Origin: JAGZHZ01 sp963929865
Lineage (GTDB): Bacteria > Bacillota > Clostridia > Lachnospirales > Lachnospiraceae
Length of the DNA stretch: 64,000 nt
NCBI GenBank assembly: GCA_963929865.1
Contig: CAWVKK010000059.1
Location: 50,383 to 114,382, forward strand
Reading direction: 5' to 3'
The notes beneath the pieces were generated by a model. It was not told where the DNA came from and ran no database searches. It worked only from the letters and a program-made list of their open reading frames with translations. Of the stretch, positions 1-9,236 are shown piece after piece (within the stretch, counting starts at the first letter, position 1; each line of letters starts with the position of its first letter). The position numbers and the translations under genes are program-made.

Positions 1-924
1 ATGGCGGTCAGCGAGTGCGACGTCCTGTTCTCGATCGGAACGAGATTTAACGACCGGATCACCGGAAAGCTGCACGCTTTCGCGCCGAACGCGCAGATCG
101 TCCACATCGATATCGACACGGCCTCGATCTCCCGGAATATCCATGTCGACGTCCCGATTGTGGCGGACGCAAAGGAAGCGCTCTCAAAAATGGTCGAGTA
201 CGTAGAAGAATGCGACACGGAGAAATGGGTGTCAAGGATCGCCGGCTGGAAACAGGAGCATCCGCTTCGGATGCGCCCCAACGACGTGTTGAGCCCGATG
301 GACATCATAGAGGAAATCAACCGGCAGTTCAACGAGGCAATCATCGTGACTGACGTAGGACAGCACCAGATGCTCGTCTCCCAGTACATCGAGATCACCG
401 ACAAGAAGCAGCTTGTGACGTCAGGCGGTCTGGGCACGATGGGATACGGCTTTCCGGGAGCGATCGGAGCCAAAATCGGAAATCCGGACAAGCCGGTCAT
501 TGCCGTTTCAGGGGACGGCGGAATGCAGATGAATATCCAGGAATTCGCCACAGCCGTTTTGGAGGAGCTGCCGGTTATCGCGTGCGTGTTCAACAATGAA
601 TACCTCGGGATGGTGCGCCAGTGGCAGAAGCTGTTTTACGGAAAACGGTACAGCATGACGAACCTGCGCGCCGGCGCACTGTCAAGGCGGACGCAGGGTG
701 AGGAATATCCGGAGTACACGCCGGATTTTGTGAATCTGGCCCAGAGCTACGGCGCAAAGGGAATCCGCGTCACAAAGAAGGAAGAGATCGCCGCCGCGTT
801 TGAGGAGGCGAAAAAGAATACAAAGACACCGACCCTGATCGAGTTTATTATCGATCCGGAAGAGATGGTATATCCGATGATTAAGCCGGGCGGAACGTTG
901 GAAGATATGATTATGGATTGCTAG
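1..924 (+). CDS. ilvB: Acetolactate synthase large subunit, C-terminal part
   Basis: Catalytic subunit of acetolactate synthase, a thiamine-diphosphate enzyme that condenses two pyruvates, or pyruvate plus 2-oxobutyrate, in the first shared step of valine, leucine and isoleucine synthesis. The frame is open from base 1. The first visible residues (AVSECDVLFSIGTRF) belong to the middle domain of the family, so the true start lies before the window; about 307 of the usual 550-570 residues are present. The C-terminal TPP-binding domain is complete, with GDGG at about residue 172 and NNEYLGMVRQWQ after it. The regulatory subunit gene follows after 12 bases, as in ilvBN operons. The ATG at base 1 should not be read as a start. 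Confidence 0.95.
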   Translation: MAVSECDVLFSIGTRFNDRITGKLHAFAPNAQIVHIDIDTASISRNIHVDVPIVADAKEALSKMVEYVEECDTEKWVSRIAGWKQEHPLRMRPNDVLSPMDIIEEINRQFNEAIIVTDVGQHQMLVSQYIEITDKKQLVTSGGLGTMGYGFPGAIGAKIGNPDKPVIAVSGDGGMQMNIQEFATAVLEELPVIACVFNNEYLGMVRQWQKLFYGKRYSMTNLRAGALSRRTQGEEYPEYTPDFVNLAQSYGAKGIRVTKKEEIAAAFEEAKKNTKTPTLIEFIIDPEEMVYPMIKPGGTLEDMIMDC

Positions 925-936
925 GGGGATAAAAGA

Positions 937-1446
937 ATGGAAAAAGGTATGAAGAAAAGATGGATTTCTCTTTATGTGGAAAATCAGGTAGGTGTGCTCT
1001 CAAAGATTTCCGGGCTGTTTTCCGGAAAATGCTATAACCTCGACAGCCTGACAGTAGGCACGACGGAAGACCCGACCATCTCCAGAATGACGATCGCCAC
1101 CGTCAGCGACGACGAGACGTTTGAGCAGATCAAAAAGCAGCTCAATAGAATGGTAGAGGTTATCAAGGTCATCGATTTCACGGATATTTTCGTGAGAATG
1201 AAAGAAATTTTATATGTCAAAGTCAAAAGATGCACCCCGGAGGACAAGACGGAGCTGTTCCAGATCGCGGAGACGTTCAAGGCGAGGGTGATCGATTACG
1301 GAAAAGACAGCCTGCTGCTGGAGTTTGTGCAGACAGCGACGAAAAACGACGCCGTGATCAAGCTGATGAAGGAAGAGTTCGCGTGCATTGAAGTCGTGCG
1401 CGGGGGCAGCGTCGGCATCGAGTCGATCAGTATGATGGAACGGTAA
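937..1446 (+). CDS. ilvN: Acetolactate synthase small (regulatory) subunit
   Basis: Regulatory ACT-domain subunit that stabilises IlvB and gives valine feedback inhibition in the family. The 169 residues match the usual IlvN length. An N-terminal ACT domain (ISLYVENQVGVLSKISGLF, residues about 8-80) is followed by the ALS small-subunit C-terminal domain. A GGGGGAT ribosome site lies about 8 bases before the ATG at 937; an in-frame ATG at 949 is a weaker alternative. It is cotranscribed with ilvB and closed by a hairpin terminator just downstream. Confidence 0.95.
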   Translation: MEKGMKKRWISLYVENQVGVLSKISGLFSGKCYNLDSLTVGTTEDPTISRMTIATVSDDETFEQIKKQLNRMVEVIKVIDFTDIFVRMKEILYVKVKRCTPEDKTELFQIAETFKARVIDYGKDSLLLEFVQTATKNDAVIKLMKEEFACIEVVRGGSVGIESISMMER

Positions 1447-1465
1447 CTTTTTAACATAAAAGATG

Positions 1466-1503
1466 AGAACGCGGCAGCAAAAAGGTCCGCGTTCTTATTT
1501 TTT
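1466..1503 (+). terminator. Rho-independent terminator of ilvBN
   Basis: A 9-bp perfect stem (AGAACGCGG at 1466-1474 with CCGCGTTCT at 1487-1495) is followed by a T-rich run. It ends the ilv operon. Confidence 0.85.
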
Positions 1504-1580
1504 GTGGTAAAATAAGACAGATCCAAATGGAAAGAACGGGTGATCCGCAGAGGGCGGAATCACGGGAAAGGAATGGTGCG

Positions 1581-2081
1581 ATGAAGATCACAAAGCGAAC
1601 CGACAGAAAAAAAGAATTTCTTGATCTGCTGCTGCTCGGCGACGAGCAGGAAAGCAGGATCGACACGTATCTGGAAAGGGGCGAGATGTTCCTGCTGGAG
1701 GAGGATGGGATAAAGGCAGAGTGCGTCGTGACGAAGGAGGGGGACGGCGTCTATGAGATCAAAAACATTGCGGTCGCTCCAGACTGCCGCAGAAGAGGCT
1801 ATGGAAGAACTCTGATAGAGTATGTGTTCACACACTGCGCGGACTGCCATACCCTGACGGCGGGGACCGGGGAGAGCGCGCTCACGCTTCCGTTTTACAA
1901 AAAATGCGGGTTTGAGGAATTTGGAAGAGTAAAAAATTTTTTTATCGATCACTACGACCACCCGATTTTTGAGGCGGGCGTTCAGCTTGTGGACATGATT
2001 TATCTGAGGAAGCGCCGCGCGCAAAAGGGATCGGAAGAGGAAAATTGTGACAGAAAAGACAAGGAAAGCACAACCGTATGA
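1581..2081 (+). CDS. GNAT-family N-acetyltransferase
   Basis: Probable acetyl-CoA-dependent acetyltransferase of 166 residues; the substrate is unknown. The acetyl-CoA-binding motif A is visible as IAVAPDCRRRGYGRTLIEY (R-R-x-G-Y-G-R), followed by the typical C-terminal stretch PFYKKCGFEEFGRVKNFF. The frame is open from an ATG at 1527, but the ATG at 1581 is preferred: it follows a GGAAAGGA ribosome site and begins MKITKRTDRKKEF, where the domain starts. Its last codons overlap the next gene by 4 bases (ATGA), so it is probably translationally coupled to the ABC exporter. Confidence 0.85.
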   Translation: MKITKRTDRKKEFLDLLLLGDEQESRIDTYLERGEMFLLEEDGIKAECVVTKEGDGVYEIKNIAVAPDCRRRGYGRTLIEYVFTHCADCHTLTAGTGESALTLPFYKKCGFEEFGRVKNFFIDHYDHPIFEAGVQLVDMIYLRKRRAQKGSEEENCDRKDKESTTV

Positions 2082-3862
2082 GAGAAAGAGAAAAAAACAG
2101 TTTAAAAGCCATTTTAAAAAACATATACGCTCTGCTGGACCGCAAACAGAAGATAAACTTTTTGGTCATCATCGCGATCATGGCGATATCGGCCGCTCTG
2201 TCGCAGCTGACGCCAAAGGCGATCGGATGGCTGACGGACGATATCCTGGTGCAGGAGCGGATTGAATTTTTCAAGGTGATTCCGTTTTTGCTGCTGATCC
2301 TGGCAGTCAACATCGCAAACGAGCTGATCAAGATCGCCAGAAGAGTGCTGGTGGAGGACACGGCGACAAAGACGGAGAAAAAAGCGAGAGGCATTGTCAT
2401 CGTATCGCTTCTAAAGGCCCCGCTGTCTTACTTTAAACAGAACATGACAGGAAACATTCACGGAAGACTCAACAGATGCCTGGAGGGGACGGTCAAGCTG
2501 GAAAAGCTGATGTTTATGGACTTTGCGCCCGCGATTTTTAACAGCATCGCGGCGGTTTTCGTCATCCTCACGACGCTCCCCGTGATCCTGGCGCTCCCGA
2601 TGCTGCTGGTGATCCCCATCGGGACAGCGATCGTGCTGAGGCAGATTTCGACGCAGAGAGGAATCCGGGTAGAGCTGCTGGACACAAAATCGGCGATGGA
2701 CGGGACGATTGTCGAGCTGCTGAACGGCATCGAAGTCATCCGGATCGCAGACAGCATTGACCTGGAAAAAGACAGATTTGACCGCAAATCAGAGTTCCTC
2801 AGAAAGAAGGAGATGCGGCACCACATTCAGATGGCAAAATATGACTGCTTTAAGTTTATCAACGAAGCGGTGTTTACGGTCTTGATGATCGGAATCTCGA
2901 CGTACCTGGCGACGCAGCATATCATCACCGTCGGAAGCGTGCTGACGGCGTACCTGTGTTTCTCCCAGCTGATTAAGCCGCTGCAGGAGCTTCACCGGAT
3001 TTTGGACGAGCTGTCGGAATGCATGGTTTTGGCGGAGGACTTCTTTAGGATGACGGAGCTGCCCAACGATTTTTCATATGCGGTTTTGCCTGAGAAAAAC
3101 AAAAAGAACAAAGACGCGGACATGAAACGACAGCCTATAATTGACGCCCGGAACGTGACCTTTCAGTATGACGGCGGAGACACTGTCTTAAATAACGTGA
3201 GTCTGAAAGTGGAACAGGGAACCTTTCTGGGGATCGCAGGACCGAGCGGATGCGGAAAATCGTCTCTGATCAAGGCGATATGCCGGCTGGAACCCTGCCA
3301 GGGCAAGCTTTTGATAGACGGCAGAGACATTGATACCCTCTCAAGAAAAGAGATCTCACAGCTTATCGCGCTGGTGCCGCAAAGCCCGTTTTTGATCGCG
3401 GGGACGCTGTACGAAAATATCTGCTATGGTCTGGAGGAGAAGGCGCCGCTTGAAAAGGTTGAGGAAGCGGCGAGAAAAGCATATCTGTATGATTTTGTCA
3501 AGAGTCTGCCCAAACAGTTTGACACTGTCATCGCAGAGGGAGGCGGCAACCTCTCAGGGGGACAAAAGCAGAGAATCGCGATCGCCAGAATTTTCCTGAG
3601 AAGACCTAAAATTCTGATCCTGGATGAGGCGACCTCGGCGCTGGACAATACGTCGGAGAAATATATCCAGACGGAGATCGAAAAGCTGAAAGCAGAATAT
3701 CACACCACGATCCTCTCGATCGCGCACCGGCTGACCACGCTGAAAAACTGCGACGAGATTGTTGTGCTGAACAAAGGATCGATTGAACAGAAGGGCAAAT
3801 ATGAAGAGCTGATCGAGACGCCCGGCATTTTCAGCGACATGTATTACGGAAAGCTCAAGTGA
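2078..3862 (+). CDS. ABC exporter, fused membrane and ATP-binding domains
   Basis: Half-size exporter of 594 residues that would work as a homodimer in the cytoplasmic membrane; the substrate cannot be told. The six-helix transmembrane domain covers about residues 1-310. The nucleotide-binding domain after about 345 has Walker A GPSGCGKSS, the ABC signature LSGGQKQR, Walker B ILILDEATSA and the H-loop AHRLTT. Family members include lipid, drug and peptide exporters. The start overlaps the acetyltransferase stop (ATGA). No signal peptide or accessory domain is seen, and no peptidase C39 domain is present. Confidence 0.9.
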   Translation: MREREKNSLKAILKNIYALLDRKQKINFLVIIAIMAISAALSQLTPKAIGWLTDDILVQERIEFFKVIPFLLLILAVNIANELIKIARRVLVEDTATKTEKKARGIVIVSLLKAPLSYFKQNMTGNIHGRLNRCLEGTVKLEKLMFMDFAPAIFNSIAAVFVILTTLPVILALPMLLVIPIGTAIVLRQISTQRGIRVELLDTKSAMDGTIVELLNGIEVIRIADSIDLEKDRFDRKSEFLRKKEMRHHIQMAKYDCFKFINEAVFTVLMIGISTYLATQHIITVGSVLTAYLCFSQLIKPLQELHRILDELSECMVLAEDFFRMTELPNDFSYAVLPEKNKKNKDADMKRQPIIDARNVTFQYDGGDTVLNNVSLKVEQGTFLGIAGPSGCGKSSLIKAICRLEPCQGKLLIDGRDIDTLSRKEISQLIALVPQSPFLIAGTLYENICYGLEEKAPLEKVEEAARKAYLYDFVKSLPKQFDTVIAEGGGNLSGGQKQRIAIARIFLRRPKILILDEATSALDNTSEKYIQTEIEKLKAEYHTTILSIAHRLTTLKNCDEIVVLNKGSIEQKGKYEELIETPGIFSDMYYGKLK

Positions 3863-3922
3863 GAAGAATCATACATAAATGCGGAAAAAACCGGAAAAAA
3901 GGAAAAAGGCGGGGGAAAACAA

Positions 3923-4873
3923 ATGGAAAAAAGAAAGAAGGCGTTTATATTCGGACTGGCGGGCTGCCTGGCAGTTTGCTGCGCGCCGTGCAGGGCAGAG
4001 GAAAACGAAAAGGAGGGAGCGCTGCGGGCTGTGATTTTTTACCAGTCTCAGATCTGGGTGCAGGACATCAATATCATGCAGCAGATCGCGGACAGCATTG
4101 AGGAGCATTTGGACGGATATCCGGGGATCGCGTTCAGCAGCTATGGCGTGGAAAACATTTCCATGACAGAGGCGATCAAGGCGGCGGTCGGCATGAAGAC
4201 GGACGTGATGATTTTTTACGGGATTGACTCAGAGGAGGCAAAAAAAGAATACCAGATGCTCAAAGACCGCGGAATCCGCCTCATTCTCGCGGACGGAGAC
4301 GCTCAGAGCAGCGGGCGGTTTGCCTATGTGGGGACGGACAACTATGAGGGCGGCGTGCAGGCGGCGGATCTGATCGCCCAGAAAAAGGGCGCCGGGACAA
4401 GCGTCGCGGTGCTTGCGCCGAACCTTGATACAACGCTGTGCAGCGTGGGAGGACGGCTCAGGGGCTTTAAAGAAGCCGCCCCGTCGAAAGAGCTGGACAT
4501 ACAGGCATACTGTGAGACGACATACGACTCGCTGACGGCGATCCAGCAGATCGAGACGCTGCTCGACGAACACCCGGATGTCGAGGTTTTGTACTGCGCC
4601 GAGGCGGTATCGGGACAGGCGGCTGCCGATGTGGTTGAGGAGCGGGGGCTGAAAGATCAGATCATGGTCATCACGTACGACATCAACCAAAACATCGAGG
4701 AGGATCTGATAAGCGGCGCTCTTGACGTGACGCTGATGCAGGACACGGAGGCGATCGGTCAGGCGTGCGCCGAAAAACTGATCGCGCTGGCGGAAGAACC
4801 GGAGATGGAAAGCACGCAGGACGTCCTGTTCTCGTGTATTCCGATGACGGCGCACGACATAGAGGGGGAGTGA
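3923..4873 (+). CDS. Periplasmic-binding-protein-like sugar sensor (RbsB/LacI fold)
   Basis: Exported binding protein of the Peripla_BP_4 type (316 residues), which normally binds sugars. N-terminal MEKRKK plus a short hydrophobic stretch and LAGC at residues 12-15 could form a lipobox; a second Cys pair follows, so the processing site is uncertain. Recognisable family blocks are IFYGIDSEEAKK, YVGTDNYEGGVQAADLI and VEVLYCAEAVSGQAAADVV. No ABC permease or ATPase lies nearby; instead a sensor kinase starts 4 bases after its stop. The likely role is ligand presentation to that kinase rather than uptake, as in three-component sugar-sensing systems. Confidence 0.8.
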   Translation: MEKRKKAFIFGLAGCLAVCCAPCRAEENEKEGALRAVIFYQSQIWVQDINIMQQIADSIEEHLDGYPGIAFSSYGVENISMTEAIKAAVGMKTDVMIFYGIDSEEAKKEYQMLKDRGIRLILADGDAQSSGRFAYVGTDNYEGGVQAADLIAQKKGAGTSVAVLAPNLDTTLCSVGGRLRGFKEAAPSKELDIQAYCETTYDSLTAIQQIETLLDEHPDVEVLYCAEAVSGQAAADVVEERGLKDQIMVITYDINQNIEEDLISGALDVTLMQDTEAIGQACAEKLIALAEEPEMESTQDVLFSCIPMTAHDIEGE

Positions 4874-4877
4874 GAAG

Positions 4878-6398
4878 ATGGCACAAAAAAACAGATTTTG
4901 CTCCTTAAACCGGAAAATTATGATCTTCGGCATTTTTCTCTCAAGCTTTTTTCTGCTGTTCTGCATTTTGTTCTGGGGAAGCAACCGCTATCTGTTTGAA
5001 CAGCAGAGACGGCTTTTGGAGGTGCAGCAGCAGTTTTCTGCGCTGATCAACGGGATGAGAGAGGCGGACAGCAGCCTGTACGCGTACGCGCAGGCGCGCA
5101 GCGAAGCCTTAAAGGCGCAGTGCGAAAGCTTCGTAAGCGGGATCCAGAACGCGGCGCATCAGCTGTCTGAGTTCTTAGACCAGCCGATTTTTGTGGATCT
5201 GGACTATCTGACGCAGACGTACGCAGAGAGCGCGCACCGGGTGCTGGACGCGCAGGGAGCCGGGACCGGGCAGTTTTTGAGACTGTATCAGGAATCGGCG
5301 GAAAATCTGGAGATCATCAACGCGCTCATAACGCCGTATACAATGGCGGTCAATGAAAACCAGGCTCAGGGTCAGGAAAGACTTGAGAGAATCCGGGAGA
5401 TCATGGAGTATTCCATGATTGCCGCGATCGTATGCCTGACCGGAGTATCCCTGCTGTTTCTGACAGGGTTCTCCAGGCGGATCACGCGCAACCTGGAGCT
5501 TTTGACGAAGCGCGCCGAAAAAATCTGCGAAGGAGAGTGGAATGTGGAGATGCCTGCGCAGATTGAAATCAGGGACGAGGTGGGCGTTCTGGCAAAGGCG
5601 TTTTACCGGATGCTCGATACGATCCACCGCCAGATTGAGCAGCTTAAGCGCCAGGAGGCGATGAAGAGACAGCTGAAGGAAGCGGAGATGTATGCGGTTC
5701 AGATGAAGGCAAGGCTTGAACACGCGCAGCTGAGAACGCTCCAGTCGCGGGTCAACCCTCACTTCCTGTTTAACGCTTTAAATGTCATCGGGGGACAGGC
5801 AGCGGAGGAAAAGGCTGAGAAGACGCTGGACATGATCTTTGAGACAGCCGATTATCTGCGCTATTCGCTGAGCAAGCTGGACAAGATTGTGACGCTGGAG
5901 GAAGAGATCAAAAACGCGGGAGACTATCTGATGATCCAGAAGCGGCGCTTCGCCGACCGGCTTTCGTTTTCTCTTAAATGCGACGACGGCTGCAAAAAGG
6001 CAAAAATTCCGTCTATGATTCTGCAGCCCCTGTGCGAGAACGCGCTCATGCACGGCATCATGCCCCTGACGGAGGGAGGATGGATTGAGGTGAGCGCAAA
6101 AAAGCGCGCCGGATGGATCGAGGTGACAGTGGCGGACAACGGACTTGGATTTTCGGCGGAGCGGATCGCGGAGATCGAGGAGAGGCTCAAAAAAGAAGAG
6201 TATGACGATGCGAACGGGGTCGGCATGTACAATATCATGCAGAGGATGAACGCGTTTTTTCAGGACAAGGCGCGCTGCGCCATCGAGAGCGTTCCAAATG
6301 TGGAGACAAAAGTGATCGTAACGTTTCCGGCGTATGAGAAGGCGGAAACACAGATGGAGGAGGATGAGAGAGATGATAAAGGTAATTTTGGCGGATGA
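4878..6398 (+). CDS. LytS/YesM-type sensor histidine kinase
   Basis: Membrane sensor kinase of 506 residues. It has an N-terminal TM helix (about 12-35), an extracellular coiled-coil-rich region, a second TM helix (about 178-200), a HAMP linker (RRITRNLELLTKRAEKICEGEW), a coiled coil, the His_kinase domain with NPHFLFN (phosphoacceptor His295) and a HATPase domain ending in a G-box near GVGMYNI. It follows the binding protein by 4 bases and overlaps the response-regulator gene by 26 bases, forming a sensing operon. Confidence 0.92.
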   Translation: MAQKNRFCSLNRKIMIFGIFLSSFFLLFCILFWGSNRYLFEQQRRLLEVQQQFSALINGMREADSSLYAYAQARSEALKAQCESFVSGIQNAAHQLSEFLDQPIFVDLDYLTQTYAESAHRVLDAQGAGTGQFLRLYQESAENLEIINALITPYTMAVNENQAQGQERLERIREIMEYSMIAAIVCLTGVSLLFLTGFSRRITRNLELLTKRAEKICEGEWNVEMPAQIEIRDEVGVLAKAFYRMLDTIHRQIEQLKRQEAMKRQLKEAEMYAVQMKARLEHAQLRTLQSRVNPHFLFNALNVIGGQAAEEKAEKTLDMIFETADYLRYSLSKLDKIVTLEEEIKNAGDYLMIQKRRFADRLSFSLKCDDGCKKAKIPSMILQPLCENALMHGIMPLTEGGWIEVSAKKRAGWIEVTVADNGLGFSAERIAEIEERLKKEEYDDANGVGMYNIMQRMNAFFQDKARCAIESVPNVETKVIVTFPAYEKAETQMEEDERDDKGNFGG

Positions 6399-7080
6399 CG
6401 AGCCGCTTGCCCTGACGCTGCTGCAGCACATGATCGACTGGAACCGTTTTGGGCTGACGCTCTCCGGATGTGCTAAAAACGGAGATGAGCTGTACCAGAT
6501 GATTCTGGAGCAGCGCCCGGAGATTGTGATCACGGATATCAGAATGCCGGGGCGCTCAGGGCTGGAGATCATCGCAAAAACGCTCGAGGCAGGGCTTCGG
6601 ACCCGGTTTGTGATTGTCAGTTCGCACACAAGCTTTGAGTATGCCCGCAAGGCGATCCAGCTGGGGGCGGAAGACTTTCTGCCAAAGCCGGTCAGGCGCT
6701 CGGAGCTTGTGAAGATTTTAAGCGTGCTGCTGGAAAAATTAAAAGGACCGGAGCCCCAGGCAGAGTCGTGCCGAAAGCTGATCCAGACGGCGAAAGGGTA
6801 TATCGACCTGAACTTTGAAAAGCATCTGACGCTGGAAAACGTCGCCTCCCAGGTTTATGTCAGCGCCAGCTACCTCTCGACGGTATTCAAAAAAGAGACC
6901 GGCGTCAATTTCAGCGAATATCTGACAAACGTGAGGATGGAGAACGCAAAGCGGTTTTTAGACGATACGCAGTATACCGTCTCCCAGATCGCGGAGATGG
7001 TAGGGTATAAAGATGTGAAGCATTTTAGCAGTGTGTTTCAGAAATATTATCAAGTATCGCCGGCGCAGTATCGGAAATGA
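6373..7080 (+). CDS. Response regulator with AraC-type DNA-binding domain (YesN type)
   Basis: Partner of the preceding kinase, 235 residues. Receiver domain: acidic DDE pocket at the N-terminus, phosphoacceptor Asp55 in ITDIRMP, conserved Lys in LPKPVRRSE. The C-terminal AraC domain carries two helix-turn-helix motifs (LENVASQVYVSASYLSTVFKKE and VSQIAEMVGYKDVKHFSSVF). Upstream in-frame ATGs at 6334 and 6364 are less likely: GGAGGAGG at 6356-6363 is well spaced from the ATG at 6373, and MIKVILADDE is the normal receiver start. Likely targets are the neighbouring glycosidase genes. Confidence 0.92.
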   Translation: MIKVILADDEPLALTLLQHMIDWNRFGLTLSGCAKNGDELYQMILEQRPEIVITDIRMPGRSGLEIIAKTLEAGLRTRFVIVSSHTSFEYARKAIQLGAEDFLPKPVRRSELVKILSVLLEKLKGPEPQAESCRKLIQTAKGYIDLNFEKHLTLENVASQVYVSASYLSTVFKKETGVNFSEYLTNVRMENAKRFLDDTQYTVSQIAEMVGYKDVKHFSSVFQKYYQVSPAQYRK

Positions 7081-7094
7081 TACCGCGCCGGCGA
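7057..7094. terminator. Inverted repeat at convergent gene ends, probable bidirectional terminator
   Basis: A 16-bp stem with one mismatch (TCGCCGGCGCAGTATC with GATACCGCGCCGGCGA) straddles the stop codon of the regulator and faces the end of the convergent amylase gene. Neither side has a strong T-run, so termination is inferred from position. Confidence 0.5.
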
Positions 7095-7136
7095 AGAACA
7101 TGCAGATTTTACTGTCTGGGCATGAGTATTTTGAGA

Positions 7137-8981
7137 TTACTCAAGAACGACCATAGAGTAAGGAGCCAATGTCAGAGTGTCATCGCTTAACTGGCTGACA
7201 GAATCCTGAGAAGAGTGGAACAATACCTTCTGGAAGGAGCCATAGTTGGCGTCTTTTGGCAGCTCCTGCGTTACGGTTTCGCCTGTCAGGTTGACTAAGA
7301 CGAGAACGCGCTGATCCTTTGTCATACGGATGTAGGATACAACCTGGTCGGAGTCAAGAGAGTATTCATCGATATCGCCGTTCATCAGAGCCGGGATATT
7401 CTTGCGCGCATGAATCAGCTCTTTATAGTGGTTAAGCAGGGAAGCAGGATCATCGATCTGCGCTTCTACGGAAGCTTCTCCTCCTAAGCTGTAGACAGGC
7501 ACGCTGTAATTTGCAAGACCTTCTTTTGCGGAACCGTCTTCGTTGAACGGCTCGATGTACCACGGCATACACTCGCGGATGCTGCTGTCAGGTTTTGCGC
7601 CGTCAAGACCAACCTCTTCGCCGTAGTAGATGAATGGTTTTCCAGGCATGGTCAGAAGCAGGGAAGCGGCTACTCTTACGTGGTCCTCCGCCTTGTCGGC
7701 GTCCTCGCGCAGGAGCGGCTGTCCGTCCTCGTCGGTTAAGATGGATGCCGTGATCAGATCAGCTTCCGGATCAAACTGGTATTTAAACATACTCATGATA
7801 CGGTTCTGATCGTGGTTGGTGCTGAACGGGCAGTCGATGAAATTGTAGCCGGACGCCTCGCCGAATTTATTGTAAAAGCTGATCAGATCGGAGATAAAGT
7901 CAGTGTTCGTCTCGGAATTGACCGTCTCATAAATCTGGGTGGCGAGATTGAAGTCAAACGTACTGTCCAATGCGCCCTCTGAGATGAACGGAACCATGTT
8001 GTCAGTATTCTGCTCCCATACTTCTCCTACGAGATAAGCGTTCGGATATTCAGCGATGACGTCAGAGCGGAAATCTTCCCAGAATGCCTGATTCTTCTCA
8101 GAGATATAATCGTTGTAAATGTTGGAATAGAAGTCGCCGTAGATATGGCGCGCCGCGTCGAGGCGGAAGCCGTCAATTCCCATATCGAGCCAGAATTTCG
8201 CCACATTTGTGATATCCTCTTTCAGGGCTTCGCTCTCAAAGTTCAAATCCGGCATCGAGCCGCTGAAAATTCCGATGTATTTATATCCCGGCAGTTCCTC
8301 AGCCTCTCTCCATACGGTGGACTCCGGACCATACGTCGCATTGTCGTATAACGGATATTCTTTTTCAAATCCCTCTAAGCTGCCGTGTTCCTGCTCATAG
8401 AGAACTTCCTCATTGTGGATTTCATCCGCTGTCTTTTCAACGAAATTCGCGTCGGACGGGACAAAGGTGAAGTAATCCCAGTAAGGATTTTCGCTGCCGT
8501 CTTCCAGAGTAGGACCCTTTAAGGCTTCCTGGAACCACACATTGTCAGAGCCGCAGTGGTTTACGACGAGATCCATGATAACCTTGATGCCGTATTCATG
8601 GCAGGTTTCAAGCATACTCTGGAAATCCTCCATTGTTCCGTACTGGCTGTTGACTTCATAGTAATTGCGGACATTGTATCCGTGCTCGCTTCCGGAATCG
8701 GTGATCGGCATCAGCCAGATGCCTGTAATCCCAAGGTCTGCCAGATAAGGAACCATTTCCTCCACACCCTTGAAATCTCCGATGGAATCCCCGTCGGAAT
8801 CGCGGAAAGCGCGCACAAAAATTTCATAGAAGACATCTCCCGACTGCTCGTCGATGATGCCGTCCTTTGCCTCGAAGCGCGTGCTGCTCAGATCGGAAGC
8901 GAAGGCAGTTGCCGGCATGGCAAACAGCATGGAAGAGCCTATTCCAAGCGCGATCAGACGATTAAAAACTTTCTTTTTCAT
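7137..8981 (-). CDS. Secreted GH13 alpha-amylase-family glycosidase
   Basis: Extracellular alpha-glucan hydrolase, 614 residues. A Sec signal peptide ends near ATAFA-SD (about residue 28). The GH13 (beta/alpha)8 barrel shows all conserved regions: DLVVNH (region I), GFRLDAARH with nucleophile Asp275 (region II), LVGEVWE with acid/base Glu320 (region III) and STNHDQNR with Asp391 (region IV). A beta-sandwich C-terminal domain follows (VVSYIRMTKDQRVLVLVNLTGE). No sortase signal or starch-binding module is seen. It is divergent from the kinase gene at 9237 and resembles the GH13 enzyme at 13787. Exact activity on starch, maltodextrin or another alpha-glucan is not resolved. Confidence 0.92.
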   Translation of the reverse strand: MKKKVFNRLIALGIGSSMLFAMPATAFASDLSSTRFEAKDGIIDEQSGDVFYEIFVRAFRDSDGDSIGDFKGVEEMVPYLADLGITGIWLMPITDSGSEHGYNVRNYYEVNSQYGTMEDFQSMLETCHEYGIKVIMDLVVNHCGSDNVWFQEALKGPTLEDGSENPYWDYFTFVPSDANFVEKTADEIHNEEVLYEQEHGSLEGFEKEYPLYDNATYGPESTVWREAEELPGYKYIGIFSGSMPDLNFESEALKEDITNVAKFWLDMGIDGFRLDAARHIYGDFYSNIYNDYISEKNQAFWEDFRSDVIAEYPNAYLVGEVWEQNTDNMVPFISEGALDSTFDFNLATQIYETVNSETNTDFISDLISFYNKFGEASGYNFIDCPFSTNHDQNRIMSMFKYQFDPEADLITASILTDEDGQPLLREDADKAEDHVRVAASLLLTMPGKPFIYYGEEVGLDGAKPDSSIRECMPWYIEPFNEDGSAKEGLANYSVPVYSLGGEASVEAQIDDPASLLNHYKELIHARKNIPALMNGDIDEYSLDSDQVVSYIRMTKDQRVLVLVNLTGETVTQELPKDANYGSFQKVLFHSSQDSVSQLSDDTLTLAPYSMVVLE

Positions 8982-9037
8982 AAAATCCTCTCCTTCTTTT
9001 TTTCGATTTCGATTTCCTTTTCAGATTTCATGCGTCT

Positions 9038-9066
9038 ATTATAAAATCCTGACGGGCTTTTCTCTA
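9038..9066 (-). promoter_or_regulatory. Candidate SigA promoter of the GH13 gene
   Basis: On the minus strand TAGAGA (9061-9066), 17 bases, then TATAAT (9038-9043), about 57 bases before the start codon. The -10 is perfect and the -35 matches 4 of 6. Confidence 0.55.
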
Positions 9067-9236
9067 TGGAGAGAAGAACACTTTTTTTTGAACAGGGGAG
9101 GGAGAAAGAGAAAAGAAATGGAAAAACGTTTAAAAAATACAGAACAATTTTCAAAAAATTATCCGTGCCTGCAAAAAGGCAGCTGTGATATGATAAATAC
9201 AGGACTTGCAAATAAAAAAACAATAAGGAAGCCAAG

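Noticed and set aside
3859..4101. Small plus-strand frame between the ABC exporter and the binding protein
   Set aside because: It lies mostly inside the binding-protein gene in another frame and its product is low-complexity.
4229..4984. Long minus-strand open frames over the binding-protein and kinase genes (also at 5175-5762, 44270-45520, 54279-55127, 57439-58674)
   Set aside because: They mirror strong coding frames on the opposite strand, have no ribosome sites and no family likeness.
9129..9160. T-T-x-A6-T repeats 21 bases apart upstream of the kinase at 9237
   Set aside because: These are only A-tracts with too little information to call a regulator site.
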